Source: Burkholderiales bacterium | Lineage (GTDB): Bacteria; Pseudomonadota; Gammaproteobacteria; Burkholderiales; Burkholderiaceae_C | Direction: 5' to 3' | Length of the DNA stretch: 64,000 nt | Assembly (NCBI GenBank): GCA_016191525.1 | Contig: JACPOK010000014.1 | Location: forward strand, 434,001 to 498,000 | Notes under the pieces: generated by a model | The model's input: only the letters and a program-made list of their open reading frames with translations | Databases searched by the model: none | Told to the model about the DNA's origin: nothing | In this document: one piece after another, positions 1 through 8,684 of the stretch | Layout: the number at the start of each line of letters is the position of its first letter | Numbering within the stretch: position 1 is the stretch's first letter | Position numbers and translations under genes: made by a program

Positions 1-775
1 CCGCGCGGTGGCGGCCAGCGCGGCCGACGGCTACACGCTGCTGATGGCCTTCGACGGCACCCACGTCACGCTGCCGGCGGCCAACCCCGGCATCGGCTTC
101 GAGCCGGTGGGCGACTTCGCGATGATCGGCAAGGTGGTTGACGCGCCCGTGCTGATCACGGCGCACCCGAGCTTCCCGGCGCGCGATTTCGGCGAATTCA
201 TCGGCCTGTCGCGCAAGGCCATCAGCGGCAGCGCCGGCACGCGTGTGTACGACTACGGCACCTCGGGCGTGGCCAGCACCGGCCACCTGACGATGGAACT
301 GCTCAAGCAGCGCATGGGCATCTATGCCGTGCACATTCCCTACCGCGGCGGCGGCGACGCGCGCGCGCAGGTGCTGGGCCGGCAGATCCCGCTGATGCTG
401 GCGGCCGTGCCCACCACCTCGGGCGACATCCGCAGCGGCACGCTCAAGGGCCTGGCCGTGACCAGCGCAAAGCGCTCGCCGGTGCTGCCCGGCGTGCCCA
501 CGCTGGCCGAGCTTGGCTACAAGGAAATGGCCGGCATGGACATCAATTCCTGGGTGGGCCTGATGGCGCCGGCCCGCACGCCGCCCGCCATCCTGGCGCG
601 GCTGGACGCGGCGCTGCGCCAGACCATGGCCACCGACGAGGTCAACACACGGCTGCTCAATTCCGGTGCGACGCCGGTCAAGAGCTCGCCGGAAATGTTC
701 AGGTCGCAGATCGCCGGCGACCTGGCACGCTGGAAGAACGTGATCCGCGACTCGCACCTGCGCCTGGAAGCCTGA
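1..775 (+). CDS. Bug/TctC-family solute-binding protein, 5' end outside window
   Basis: This is the C-terminal part, about 257 residues, of a periplasmic substrate-binding protein of the tripartite tricarboxylate transporter (Bug/TctC) family. These proteins capture carboxylates, and many are encoded far from any membrane component. Landmarks seen are the ADGYTLL segment at the edge, the IPYRGGG loop and the LPGVPTLAELGY segment. An in-frame GTG sits at base 8, but the frame is open to the edge and ADGYTLL normally lies well inside the mature protein, so the true start and signal peptide lie upstream. No TctA/TctB membrane gene is visible. The substrate cannot be inferred. Confidence 0.9.
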   Translation, partial: RAVAASAADGYTLLMAFDGTHVTLPAANPGIGFEPVGDFAMIGKVVDAPVLITAHPSFPARDFGEFIGLSRKAISGSAGTRVYDYGTSGVASTGHLTMELLKQRMGIYAVHIPYRGGGDARAQVLGRQIPLMLAAVPTTSGDIRSGTLKGLAVTSAKRSPVLPGVPTLAELGYKEMAGMDINSWVGLMAPARTPPAILARLDAALRQTMATDEVNTRLLNSGATPVKSSPEMFRSQIAGDLARWKNVIRDSHLRLEA

Positions 776-793
776 ACGGCTGCCGGCGCGGCG

Positions 794-1771
794 CTATTGC
801 ACCGTCGGCGCCACCGGCGGCTGGTCGCCGCGCGAGGTGAATATCTGCGCGGCATCGACCGCGTCGAAGTGATACTGCTTGCCGCAAAAATCGCAGCCCA
901 CCTCGATCTCGCCGCGCTCGGCCAGGATGCTGTCGGCCTCTTCCTGGCCCAGGCCGCGGATCATGCCGGCCACGCGCTCCCGGCTGCAGGTGCAGGCAAA
1001 GCGCGGCGTCTGCGGCTCGAAGCGCAGTACCTTCTCTTCCCAGAACAGGCGGTGCAGGATGGTGTCCACGTCCAGCTCCAGCAGCTCCTCGCGTTTCAGG
1101 CTGGCAGCCAGGATGGAGATGCGGTTGTAATCTTCGTTGACGCCGATCTCGTCCTCATTGGCGCGGCTCACCAGGGAGCCGGCCAGGTTGCCCTCGCCCT
1201 CCAGCGGCAGCCGCTGGATCAGAAGGCCGGCGGCCACCTTGTCGTCGGCCGCCAGGATGAGGCGCGTATCCAGCTGCTCGGACTGCAGCATGTAGTGCTC
1301 CAGCACCTCGCTGAGCTTGTCGATCTTCTCGCGGTGGTCGCCATGCAGCGGCACCACGCCCTGGTAGGGCTGCTGCCCGGGGAACTTGTCCTGCGGGTCC
1401 AGCGTGATGGCGCAGCGGCCCTTGTTGCCCACGTTCACCAGGTCGGGCAGGCGCGCGTTCACCGCCACGTCACCCACCACCTTGGCCGTTACGCGCAAGG
1501 CCAGGTCGGCCTGCACCTCGGCTACCGCCACCTTGACCGGCCCGTCGCCGAAGATCTGCAGGATCAGCGCGCCGTTGAACTTGATGTTGGCCTGCATCAG
1601 CGCACCGGCGGCCGCCATCTCTCCCAGCAGCTCGGCCACCGGCGGCGGCCAGGCGCCGCTGGCGTTGTTGGCGCGGCGGCGCGCCAGGATCTCCGTCCAG
1701 GCATCGGTCAGGCGCACGATGGCGCCGCGCACCGGCATGCCCTCGAAGATGAACTTGTGCAGCTGCGACAT
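794..1771 (-). CDS. hslO: Hsp33 redox-regulated chaperone
   Basis: Cytoplasmic holdase that is activated by oxidative unfolding when its C-terminal zinc centre is oxidised. The protein has 325 residues. The zinc cysteines are visible as a CxC (ACTC, around residue 260) and a CxxC (CDFC, around residue 292), the normal Hsp33 arrangement. The N-terminus (MSQLHKFIFEG) also fits the family. The ATG shares one base with the stop of the upstream gamma carbonic anhydrase gene (TGATG), so the two are probably translationally coupled. The 23 C-terminal residues after the domain are Pro/Val-rich and not conserved. Confidence 0.95.
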   Translation of the reverse strand: MSQLHKFIFEGMPVRGAIVRLTDAWTEILARRRANNASGAWPPPVAELLGEMAAAGALMQANIKFNGALILQIFGDGPVKVAVAEVQADLALRVTAKVVGDVAVNARLPDLVNVGNKGRCAITLDPQDKFPGQQPYQGVVPLHGDHREKIDKLSEVLEHYMLQSEQLDTRLILAADDKVAAGLLIQRLPLEGEGNLAGSLVSRANEDEIGVNEDYNRISILAASLKREELLELDVDTILHRLFWEEKVLRFEPQTPRFACTCSRERVAGMIRGLGQEEADSILAERGEIEVGCDFCGKQYHFDAVDAAQIFTSRGDQPPVAPTVQ

Positions 1772-2295
1772 CAGCCGATCTTCTTGAACCCGCGTTGATA
1801 GCGCAGGGCGTTTTCCACATAGTGCTCGGCCAGGTGGCCCAGCAGCTTCACCTGCTCTTCCGTCAGCTGGCGCACCGCCTTGGCGGGCGCGCCCACGATC
1901 AGCGAGTTGTCGGGGAATTCCTTGCCTTCGGTCACCACCGCGCCCGCGCCCACGATGCAGTTGCGCCCGATCTTCGCGTGGTTCAGCACCACGGCCTGGA
2001 TGCCGATCAGCGAGCCGTCGCCGATAGTGCAGCCGTGCAGCATCACCTGGTGGCCCACGGTGACGTTGTCACCCAAGGTGAGCGGCACGCCGATGTCGGC
2101 ATGCAGCATCGACTGGTCCTGGATGTTGGTGTTGCGGCCAATCCGGATTGTCTCGGTGTCGCCGCGGATCACGGTGCCGAACCACACGCTGGCGTTCTCG
2201 CCCAGCTCCACGGTGCCGATGACCTCGGCGCTGTCCGCCACCCAGGCGCCCTTGCCAAGCTGCGGAGCCTTGCCGTCGAGTTCGTAGATTGCCAT
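1771..2295 (-). CDS. Gamma-class carbonic anhydrase-like hexapeptide-repeat protein
   Basis: A 174-residue left-handed beta-helix protein of the gamma carbonic anhydrase/YrdA family. Hexapeptide-repeat turns run through the first two thirds, with RGD followed by N-x-Q-D and later HADIG and VGHQVMLHG supplying metal-ligand-type histidines. Family members are zinc or iron enzymes or structural relatives, and the substrate of the YrdA type is often uncertain. The frame stays open 46 codons further upstream, but MAIYELDGKAP is the usual start. hslO follows with a one-base overlap. The gene is divergent from the DUF455 gene, 53 bp away. Confidence 0.9.
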   Translation of the reverse strand: MAIYELDGKAPQLGKGAWVADSAEVIGTVELGENASVWFGTVIRGDTETIRIGRNTNIQDQSMLHADIGVPLTLGDNVTVGHQVMLHGCTIGDGSLIGIQAVVLNHAKIGRNCIVGAGAVVTEGKEFPDNSLIVGAPAKAVRQLTEEQVKLLGHLAEHYVENALRYQRGFKKIG

Positions 2296-2348
2296 GTGTC
2301 CTGCCTGTACAAAAGAGGCATTGTAGGGAGTCAAACTAGAATCCGGCG

Positions 2349-3134
2349 ATGGAACTCCGCCAACAGGCCCTGACCGCCCTTTGCACTTGCGATCCAGAGG
2401 AAAAATTGGCTGCAACGCGCTCCAGTCTTGCACAGGCAGCTACACTTTTAATAGCAGACAAGGCGCCCGTGCCCAACGCTGCGCTGCCAGGCCGGCCTTG
2501 CAGGCCTGAGCTCATCCACCCCGCTCGCGTACCGCGCCGCTCCCCCTTCAAGCCCGAAGGCCTGGCCGCGCTGCTGCACGCCATCGCCCACATCGAGTTC
2601 AACGCCATCAACCTGGCCCTGGACGCGGCCTGGCGCTTTGACGGCATGCCGCGCGAGTTCCATCTGGACTGGCTTCACGTCGCCGCGGAAGAGGCCCATC
2701 ACTTCAGCCTGCTGCGCGAGCACCTTCAATCGCTGGGCCACGACTACGGCGACTTCCCCGGCCACGACAACCTGTGGTCGATGTGCGAGCGCACGGCGGA
2801 CGATGTGACGGCGCGCATGGCGCTGGTGCCGCGCACGCTGGAAGCACGCGGGCTGGACGCCTCGCCGCTGATCCAGGACAAGCTGCGCAAGGTCGGCACG
2901 CCCGCTGCACTGCGCGCGGTGGACATCCTGGACATCATCCTGCGCGACGAGATCGGCCACGTGGCCATCGGCAACCACTGGTACCGCTGGCTGTGCGCGC
3001 GGGAGCAGGTGGATCCCGTGGCGCACTACGCCACGCTGGTGGTTCGCCATGACGCGCCAAAACTGCACCCTCCTTTCAACATGGAAGCGCGCCGCCGCGC
3101 GGGCTTCGACGAGGCCGAATTGGGCCGGCTCTGA
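2349..3134 (+). CDS. DUF455 ferritin-like domain protein
   Basis: A 261-residue protein of the DUF455 family, predicted to adopt a ferritin-like four-helix bundle. Candidate di-metal ligands are seen as IEFNAINLALD, an EEAHHF motif and RDEIGHVAIG near the C-terminus. This family is widespread in Burkholderiales and its reaction is not established; some relatives resemble the tRNA hydroxylase MiaE. Codons around 16-37 consist of a copy of the dispersed ~62-bp element described separately, so residues PEEKLAAT to LLIADKA may be element-derived and lie outside the fold. Divergent from the carbonic anhydrase gene. Confidence 0.88.
   Translation: MELRQQALTALCTCDPEEKLAATRSSLAQAATLLIADKAPVPNAALPGRPCRPELIHPARVPRRSPFKPEGLAALLHAIAHIEFNAINLALDAAWRFDGMPREFHLDWLHVAAEEAHHFSLLREHLQSLGHDYGDFPGHDNLWSMCERTADDVTARMALVPRTLEARGLDASPLIQDKLRKVGTPAALRAVDILDIILRDEIGHVAIGNHWYRWLCAREQVDPVAHYATLVVRHDAPKLHPPFNMEARRRAGFDEAELGRL
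2395..2457 (+). repeat. Dispersed ~62-bp in-gene element, copy 1 (DUF455 gene)
   Basis: The right end carries the 17-nt core GCTAC-ACTTTTA-ATAGC (2439-2455) in otherwise GC-rich coding DNA. The left part (CAGAGGAAAAATTGG, then GCTGCAACGCGC) aligns with the copies in mutL, miaA, the permease gene and the ABC exporter gene. The distance from the left TTGG block to the core is 29 nt, as in copies 3 and 6. The copy is read in frame. Confidence 0.8.
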
Positions 3135-3174
3135 GTGCCGCTATCATGGCGCCGTATCGAGGAGGAGTGACCCC

Positions 3175-3999
3175 ATGCAGCAGCTTTCCCATTCCCTGTT
3201 CCAGCCGGGTACCGCCGCGTCCGCGCTGCGCGTGATGCTGGTCGTGGCCCTGCTCGCCGCGGTCGCGGATGCCGACGCGCGGGGCGGCCGGCGCAGCAGC
3301 GCGCGCAGCAGCAGCACCAGCAAGTCCGACAGCGGCGGCGGCATCGGCCACGGCATCGCCTCCGGCCTTTCCCGCAACGGCTCGCAGTCCACCGCGGGCG
3401 ACGGCAGCGGCACGGCGCAACTGGACGGCCCGGGCAGGTCCGCGGACAAGGAGCCTCTTGCCCGGACACCGGCCGAACTGGCGGCGATCGAGCGCGTGCA
3501 GGCACGCAAGGACGCGGCCGAGCGCGCAAAGGCCGAGAAGATCGAAGCCGCCCGCGTCGCCGCCGAGAAGGCCGAGGCCGAGCGTGTGGCCGCGATGAGC
3601 GCCGCCGACAGAGCAGAGGCCGCCAAGCTGGCCGCACTGCAGGCGCAGAAGAGCCGCGAAGAAGCCGCCGTCGCCGCCGACGTGGACCGCATCCTGCAGC
3701 GCGCGATGGCCGACTACCCCTCGCTCAAGACACCGCGCGGAGAACCCGTCCTGGGCAGGATCATGGCCCGGCAAAAGATGCTGGCCGACGGCGGCCTGTA
3801 CCCGAGCGTGGCCATGGTCGAAGCCGTGGCGGACCACGCGCACGAGCTCAGGCCGCGCCAGCGGCTGGACTGGGCACGGCCCATTGCGCCGGCCGCCCCC
3901 GTCGCTGCCGCACCGGCAGCGGAGCCCGCGCCTTCCATGCAACCCGTCGGGTTCGGCGGCTGCCGCTGGACCTCGGCGATCCAGTGGTCCTGCAACTAG
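3175..3999 (+). CDS. Exported Ala-rich coiled-coil protein, function unknown
   Basis: A 274-residue protein starting at an ATG preceded by a strong GAGGAGGAG ribosome-binding site. A signal peptide covers about residues 1-36 and ends ADADARG. A Ser/Gly-rich low-complexity stretch follows. Residues ~100-165 are an Ala/Glu/Lys-rich coiled coil (repeats such as AAEKAEAERVAA), followed by an Ala/Pro-rich linker and a C-terminal tail with two cysteines (GGCRW and WSCN). I do not recognise the family. Its location is probably periplasmic. It converges with the next Bug gene, with only six bases between the stops. Confidence 0.75.
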   Translation: MQQLSHSLFQPGTAASALRVMLVVALLAAVADADARGGRRSSARSSSTSKSDSGGGIGHGIASGLSRNGSQSTAGDGSGTAQLDGPGRSADKEPLARTPAELAAIERVQARKDAAERAKAEKIEAARVAAEKAEAERVAAMSAADRAEAAKLAALQAQKSREEAAVAADVDRILQRAMADYPSLKTPRGEPVLGRIMARQKMLADGGLYPSVAMVEAVADHAHELRPRQRLDWARPIAPAAPVAAAPAAEPAPSMQPVGFGGCRWTSAIQWSCN

Positions 4000-4005
4000 G
4001 CCGCT

Positions 4006-4965
4006 TTACTCGGCCTTGATGCCCGCCGCCTTGATGATGCGGGCGTTGTTCTGCGACTCGGCCGCGATCTGCCTGCCGAAATCCGCCGCGCTGCCGCCGG
4101 TGGGCACGTTGTCGCTGCCGGTCAGGCGGGCGCGAACCTCCGGGTTGGCCAGCGCCTTGTTGATCTCCGCGTTCAGCCGCTCCATCACGGGCGCCGGCAC
4201 GCCCGCCGGGGCGAACACGCCGAACAGCGACGTGAGGTTGGCGGACGCGTAGCCCAGCTCGGCCAGCGTGGGGACGCCGGGCAAGGCATCGACGCGTGAC
4301 GGCGCGCCCACGGCCAGGGCGCGCAGCTTGCCCGACTTGACGTGCTGGGCGATGGCCGGGCTGGTGTTGATCGACAGCACCTCGAACTGCCCGCCCAGGG
4401 CGTCGGTGATCTGCTGGCCGCCGCCCTTGTAGGGAATGTGCGTGATGTCCACCTTCGCGCCGGCCTTGAACTGCTCCAGCATGATGTGTCCGAGCGAGGC
4501 CGGGCCGGAAGTAGCCCAGCGGACCGAGCCCGGTTTCGCCTGCGCGGCGGCCACCAGTTCCTGCAGGTCCTTCGCCGGGGTGGCCGGCGTGGCCAGCAGC
4601 AGCACGGGCGAATACATCACGCTGGCGACGGGGGCGATGTCTTTCACCGGGTCGAACGGCGGCTTGCCCAGGTGTGGGCTGAGCGTGAGCGGGCTCACGG
4701 CCGCGAAGCCGATGGTGTAGCCGTCGGGCGCGGCCTTGGCCACCGCATCGACACCGATGCTGCCACTGGCGCCCGCCCGGTTGTCCACCACCACGGGCGT
4801 GCCCATCTGCGCGGCCAGCCGCTCGGCCAGGGCCCGGGCCACCACGTCGCTGACGCCGCCGGGCGGGTAGGCCACGATGAGGCGGATGGGTTTGGCGGGC
4901 CAGGCCTGCGCCGCGGCGAAGCCGGCAAGAGTGGCCAGCGCGATGGAGATAAGCTGTTTTTTCAT
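4006..4965 (-). CDS. Bug/TctC-family solute-binding protein
   Basis: A 319-residue periplasmic binding protein of the Bug family. The signal peptide (MKKQLISIALATLAGFAAAQA) supports the chosen ATG; the frame is open further upstream but without signal-like sequence. Landmarks are WPAKPIRLIVAYPPGG at the mature N-terminus, the DNRAGASG loop, the APDGYTIGF segment, IPYKGGG and LPGVPTLAELGY. It is most similar within this window to the Bug protein at 19.9-20.8 kb: both have YPPGGVSD, SPLTL.PHL and a VDITH(I/V)PYKGGGQQI stretch, so these two are close paralogues. It lies 13 bp downstream of xerD and could be co-transcribed. Confidence 0.92.
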   Translation of the reverse strand: MKKQLISIALATLAGFAAAQAWPAKPIRLIVAYPPGGVSDVVARALAERLAAQMGTPVVVDNRAGASGSIGVDAVAKAAPDGYTIGFAAVSPLTLSPHLGKPPFDPVKDIAPVASVMYSPVLLLATPATPAKDLQELVAAAQAKPGSVRWATSGPASLGHIMLEQFKAGAKVDITHIPYKGGGQQITDALGGQFEVLSINTSPAIAQHVKSGKLRALAVGAPSRVDALPGVPTLAELGYASANLTSLFGVFAPAGVPAPVMERLNAEINKALANPEVRARLTGSDNVPTGGSAADFGRQIAAESQNNARIIKAAGIKAE

Positions 4966-4978
4966 GCCTGCGATTATC

Positions 4979-5872
4979 TCAACCACGTGGATGGTGCTGT
5001 GCGTGCAGGGCCTTGAGCCGCTCGCGCGCGACGTGGGTGTAGATGGTGGTGGTGGAGATGTCGGCATGGCCCAGCAGCATCTGCACGGCGCGCAGGTCGG
5101 CGCCGTGGTTCAGCAGGTGGGTGGCGAACGCATGGCGCAGCGTGTGGGGCGACAGCGGCGCGGTGATGCCGGCCGCCAGCGCGTGCTTTTTCACGATGAC
5201 CCAGAACATCACCCGGCTCATGCCCGCGCCGCGCGCGGTCACGAACAGGTCTTCGGTCTGCTGCCCCGCAAGGATGGCGCCGCGCGCCTCGCCGAGATAG
5301 CGCGTGATCCAGTCGCCCGCCACCTGGCCGAACGGGATCAGCCGTTCCTTGTTGCCCTTGCCGGTGACGCGCAGCACGCTGTCGTTCATGCTCACATTGA
5401 AGGCCTTCAGCCCCACCAGTTCGCTGACCCGCAGGCCGCTGGCATACATCAGCTCCAGCATGGTGCGGTCGCGCAGGCCCAGGGGCTTCGCAACATCGGG
5501 GGCGCCCAGCAGCAGTTCCACCTGCGCTTCGCTCAACGTCTTGGGCACGCGCAGCGCCTGCTTGGCCGATTGCAGCTTGAGGGTGGGGTCGGCCTCCACC
5601 ACCCGCTCGCGCAGCGCCCAGCGGAAGTAGCGCTTGAAAACGGTGAGCCGGCGGTTGGCAGACGTCGCCTTGCTGGCGGCGTGGCGCGCGGCAAAGTAGC
5701 TGTTGATGTCCGCTTCCGTGCTGGCATCCAGCACGCGCCCCTGTCCCGCCAGCCACCGGCCGTAGAGCGACAGGTCGCGCCGGTAGGCGGCCAGCGTGTT
5801 TTTCGACAGGCCTTCCTCCAGCCACAGCGCGTCGATGAAGGCGTCGATCGAAGTGTCGGCGGCGGAAGTCAT
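4979..5872 (-). CDS. xerD: Site-specific tyrosine recombinase XerD
   Basis: A 297-residue tyrosine recombinase that works with XerC to resolve chromosome dimers at dif. Both domains are present: an N-terminal SAM-like core-binding domain and a C-terminal catalytic domain. The catalytic set is visible: Arg in GLRVSE, Lys in GKGNKER, His and Arg in SPHTLRHAF, His in LLGHADI and the nucleophilic Tyr in TTTIYTHV, spanning about residues 148-280 as in E. coli XerD. It lacks the extra helix insertion of integron integrases, so it is not the integrase of the cassette array at 31-34.5 kb. XerC is not in the window. Confidence 0.95.
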   Translation of the reverse strand: MTSAADTSIDAFIDALWLEEGLSKNTLAAYRRDLSLYGRWLAGQGRVLDASTEADINSYFAARHAASKATSANRRLTVFKRYFRWALRERVVEADPTLKLQSAKQALRVPKTLSEAQVELLLGAPDVAKPLGLRDRTMLELMYASGLRVSELVGLKAFNVSMNDSVLRVTGKGNKERLIPFGQVAGDWITRYLGEARGAILAGQQTEDLFVTARGAGMSRVMFWVIVKKHALAAGITAPLSPHTLRHAFATHLLNHGADLRAVQMLLGHADISTTTIYTHVARERLKALHAQHHPRG

Positions 5873-5902
5873 GCGGCAACGATAGCAAATGGCGCCGCCA
5901 TG

Positions 5903-5928
5903 AAAAAAGGCCGCCCCGGGGCGGCCTT
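5903..5928 (-). terminator. Rho-independent terminator of the downstream-facing Bug gene
   Basis: A perfect 22-nt palindrome (AAGGCCGCCCC and its complement, 5907-5928) followed on the minus strand by six T residues (5908-5903). It begins 21 bp past the stop of the Bug gene that ends at 5950, so it should terminate that transcript before xerD. Confidence 0.9.
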
Positions 5929-5949
5929 GCCTGCGAGCGATGCGCGGGT

Positions 5950-6924
5950 TCAGTCCAGCTTCAGCTTGGCCTGCTCCACGACCTTCTTGTAGACGGCGTA
6001 TTCGGCCTTGATCTGCTCGGCGAACTCGGCCGGCGTGTTGCCGATGACGATGGAGCCGGTGTCCTCGATGCGCTTGCGCACACCGGGGTCCTGCAGCGCC
6101 TTGACGACGCCGGCGTGAATCCTGTCCACCACGTCCTTGGGCAGGCCCTTGGGCCCGTAGATGCCGTAGAAGGCCATGCGGTTTACCGGCTCCAGGCCCA
6201 CCTCCTTGAAGGTCGGCGTGTTCGGCAATGCCGTGAGGCGCTGCGGCGCGGCCACCACGATGGGCACCAGCCGGCCTTCCTTGATGAAGGGCAGCGCTGA
6301 GGGCATGTTGTCGAAAATCATCGGGACCTGGCCGGCCACGGTGTCGTTGAGAGCCGGGCCCGCGCCGCGGTAGGGGATGTGCGTGACGAAGGTGCCCGAA
6401 AGGTTCTTGTACAGCTCCATCTGCAGGTGGCCGATGCCGCCCGTGCCCGAGGAGGAATACGAATAGCGGCCGGGCGCCTTCTTCAGTTCGGCCACGAAGG
6501 TCTTGTAGTCCTTGGCCGGGAAGCTGGGGTGCACCGCGATGATGTTGGGCGTGGCCGCGATGTTGGTGATGGGCGTGAAGTCCGTCAGCGGGTTGTACGG
6601 GATCTTCGGGTTGATCGCCGGGTTGGCCGCCACGGTGGACACGGTGGCCATGCCCAGCGAGTAGCCGTCGGGCGCGGCACGCGAGGTGTCCAGCGCGCCG
6701 ATGACGCCGCCGCCGCCGGCCTTGTTTTCAACCACCACGGCCTGGCCCAGCGCCTTGCCCAGCGCCTCGGAAATGACCCGGGCCACGATGTCGGTGGTGC
6801 CGCCGGGCGCGAACGGCACCTGCAGCTTGACCGGCTTGTTCGGATAGCCCTGCGCGAAGGCGGGGCCGGCGGCTGCCATCGACAGGGCGATGGCGGTGAG
6901 GGCGAACCATTGGCGGCGTTGCAT
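5950..6924 (-). CDS. Bug/TctC-family solute-binding protein
   Basis: A 324-residue periplasmic Bug-family binding protein. The chosen ATG is preceded by GGAGAAA and followed by a signal peptide (MQRRQW to AGPAFAQG). Family landmarks are [43 protein letters not shown] and [12 protein letters not shown]. It differs clearly from the 4.0 kb and 19.9 kb paralogues (PFAPGGTTD instead of YPPGGVSD), so it probably binds a different carboxylate. It stands alone: an intrinsic terminator follows and a divergent AEC-type carrier gene lies 122 bp upstream. Confidence 0.92.
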   Translation of the reverse strand: MQRRQWFALTAIALSMAAAGPAFAQGYPNKPVKLQVPFAPGGTTDIVARVISEALGKALGQAVVVENKAGGGGVIGALDTSRAAPDGYSLGMATVSTVAANPAINPKIPYNPLTDFTPITNIAATPNIIAVHPSFPAKDYKTFVAELKKAPGRYSYSSSGTGGIGHLQMELYKNLSGTFVTHIPYRGAGPALNDTVAGQVPMIFDNMPSALPFIKEGRLVPIVVAAPQRLTALPNTPTFKEVGLEPVNRMAFYGIYGPKGLPKDVVDRIHAGVVKALQDPGVRKRIEDTGSIVIGNTPAEFAEQIKAEYAVYKKVVEQAKLKLD

Positions 6925-7046
6925 CAGTTTTTCTCCTGGTATCAATACAAAAATTACAGACCGCGCAATGCTATTCGCAGATGCAGTGGGTCGGGTCTGT
7001 GGATTACACATAAGGGCTTACCCTAGACGGCCGTTATGCTTGAGCT

Positions 7047-7952
7047 GTGAATTACGCCCTTCTGCTTTTCCCGGACTTCTCGCTGATTCTTTGCGGTTAC
7101 CTGGTGTGCCGCTACACGGCGCTGAACCGCACCGTCTGGGAACAGGTGGAAAGCCTGGTTTACTACTTCCTGTTCCCGGTACTGCTGTTCCACTCCATCG
7201 TGAAAAGCCCGCTGGACCTGGGCGCCACCTCCAGCCTGATCGCCGCGGGCCTGCTGATGGGCGTGGCCGGGATCGCGCTGTCCTATTCGCTGCCGTGGTG
7301 GCCCTGGCTGGGCCGGCACATCGACGGGCGCGAACACGCGGGCAGCGCCCAGGTGGCGTTCCGTTTCAATTCGTTCATCGCGCTGGCCCTGGCCGAGCGG
7401 CTGGCCGGCGCGCAGGGCCTGCTGCTGATCGCGGTGCTGATCGGCGTGTGCGTGCCGCTGTTCAACGTGGGCGCGGTGTGGCCCATGGCGCGCCACGCCA
7501 AGACGGGCTTCGCGGGCGCGCTGCTGCGCAACCCGCTGATCATCGCCACCGCGCTCGGGCTGGCGGCCAACTTGGCGGGGTTTTCCGTGCCGCAATGGCT
7601 GGAACCGACAGTGGTGCGCATCGGCGCCGCCTCACTGGCGCTGGGCCTGATGGCTGCCGGCGCGGGCATGCAGTTCGGTGCGCTGGCACGAGCCAAGGCG
7701 CTGGCGGCGGGCGTGCTGGGAATACGCCATATCGTGCTGCCGCTGGTGGCGATGGGCCTGGCGCGCCTGTTCAAGCTGGATGCCGTGCAGACCACGGTGC
7801 TGCTGGCGTTCTCCGGCCTGCCCACCGCGTCCAGCTGCTATGTGCTGGCGGCGCGCATGGGCTATGACGGCTCCTATGTGGCCGGCCTGGTCACGCTGTC
7901 CACGCTGCTGGGCGCGGTGAGCCTGCCGTTCGCGCTGGGCGTGCTGCGCTAG
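7047..7952 (+). CDS. AEC-family (auxin efflux carrier-type) membrane transporter
   Basis: A 301-residue integral membrane protein with about ten hydrophobic segments, starting MNYALLLFPDFSLILCGY, typical of proteobacterial AEC carriers (malate/malonate or auxin-efflux type permeases). The substrate is unknown. Initiation is at GTG with no Shine-Dalgarno sequence. A TATGCT box ends exactly six bases before it (7035-7040), which would place transcription start at the G of GTG, but no good -35 is seen. Divergent from the Bug gene. Its C-terminus is followed after 33 bp by a small exported protein gene. Confidence 0.88.
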   Translation: MNYALLLFPDFSLILCGYLVCRYTALNRTVWEQVESLVYYFLFPVLLFHSIVKSPLDLGATSSLIAAGLLMGVAGIALSYSLPWWPWLGRHIDGREHAGSAQVAFRFNSFIALALAERLAGAQGLLLIAVLIGVCVPLFNVGAVWPMARHAKTGFAGALLRNPLIIATALGLAANLAGFSVPQWLEPTVVRIGAASLALGLMAAGAGMQFGALARAKALAAGVLGIRHIVLPLVAMGLARLFKLDAVQTTVLLAFSGLPTASSCYVLAARMGYDGSYVAGLVTLSTLLGAVSLPFALGVLR

Positions 7953-7985
7953 TAGTATTCTCCCCAGCCTGGAGGGGAGACAAAA

Positions 7986-8684
7986 ATGGGTTCAATCATC
8001 AAGGCAGCCGGTGCGCTGCTGGTGGCGGCGCTGGCTGCCGGGCCCGCGGTGGCCGTGTACCGCTGCGGCAACGTGTTCCAGGACAGCCCCTGCGACGGAG
8101 CGGCGCCGGACAGGCGCAGCGCCCCCGCGGGCCAACCGGCCGCCACGCCCCCGCCCGCCGCCGCGGCAACGTCCGCGCCTTCGCCTTTCGCTCCGTCCTG
8201 CTCGCGCGTCGGCGAAGAGGCCCAGCGCGTCGCCTGGAAGCGCGAAGCCGGCGCCACCCGCGAACGCCAGCTGGCCGAAGCGCCCGCCGGCGCCGGCCGC
8301 GCCCAGGCGCTCGAAGTCATAGAAGCGGTTTACCAGCGGCGGGGCAGCGCGCCCGAAATACGCAAATCGGTGGAAGCCGAATGCGTCGCCGAAAAACAGA
8401 AGGCCGCCGACACGGCCCAGGCGCTCAGGGCGCTCAGCCCCATCGGCGCCGCGCCCGCCGCGCCTGCCCCTGCCATTGTTCCGGCCGCAGCCAGTGCCGA
8501 GCCGCAGGGCCAGGCGGCCGCCGGCTCGGGCGGTTCACCCGCCTACTCGCCCTGCAAGTCGCTGGCCAACCAGAAAGAATCCATTGAAGCGCAGCAACGC
8601 GCGGGGGGCAGCGCGGCGCGCATGCAGAACCTGAGCGACTCGCGCCAGCGCGTCGAAAAGTCCCAGCGCGAAGGCAAGTGCTAG
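7986..8684 (+). CDS. Exported DUF4124-like protein
   Basis: A 232-residue protein with a cleavable signal peptide (MGSIIKAAGALLVAAL to AVA) followed at once by VYRCGNVFQDSPCDGA, which resembles a DUF4124 domain (short N-terminal module starting V-Y-[KR]-C). The rest is low-complexity Ala/Pro-rich sequence with a few charged helices and a Cys-containing C-terminus. It is preceded by GGAGGGGAG. It is probably periplasmic and no function is known. The stop codon overlaps the stop of the convergent lipoprotein gene in a shared CTAG. Confidence 0.75.
   Translation: MGSIIKAAGALLVAALAAGPAVAVYRCGNVFQDSPCDGAAPDRRSAPAGQPAATPPPAAAATSAPSPFAPSCSRVGEEAQRVAWKREAGATRERQLAEAPAGAGRAQALEVIEAVYQRRGSAPEIRKSVEAECVAEKQKAADTAQALRALSPIGAAPAAPAPAIVPAAASAEPQGQAAAGSGGSPAYSPCKSLANQKESIEAQQRAGGSAARMQNLSDSRQRVEKSQREGKC

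Noticed and set aside
3998-4016. AGGCCG/CGGCCT hairpin between convergent genes as a terminator
   Set aside because: Only six base pairs, lies partly inside coding sequence and has no T-tract on either strand.
4979-5872. XerD considered as the integrase of the cassette array
   Set aside because: Length, motifs and the absence of the integron-specific insertion mark it as chromosomal XerD; it is also 26 kb away.
8681-8684. CTAG shared by two convergent stop codons (also at 25579-25582)
   Set aside because: A simple consequence of overlapping TAG stops in compact DNA; no further structure is seen.
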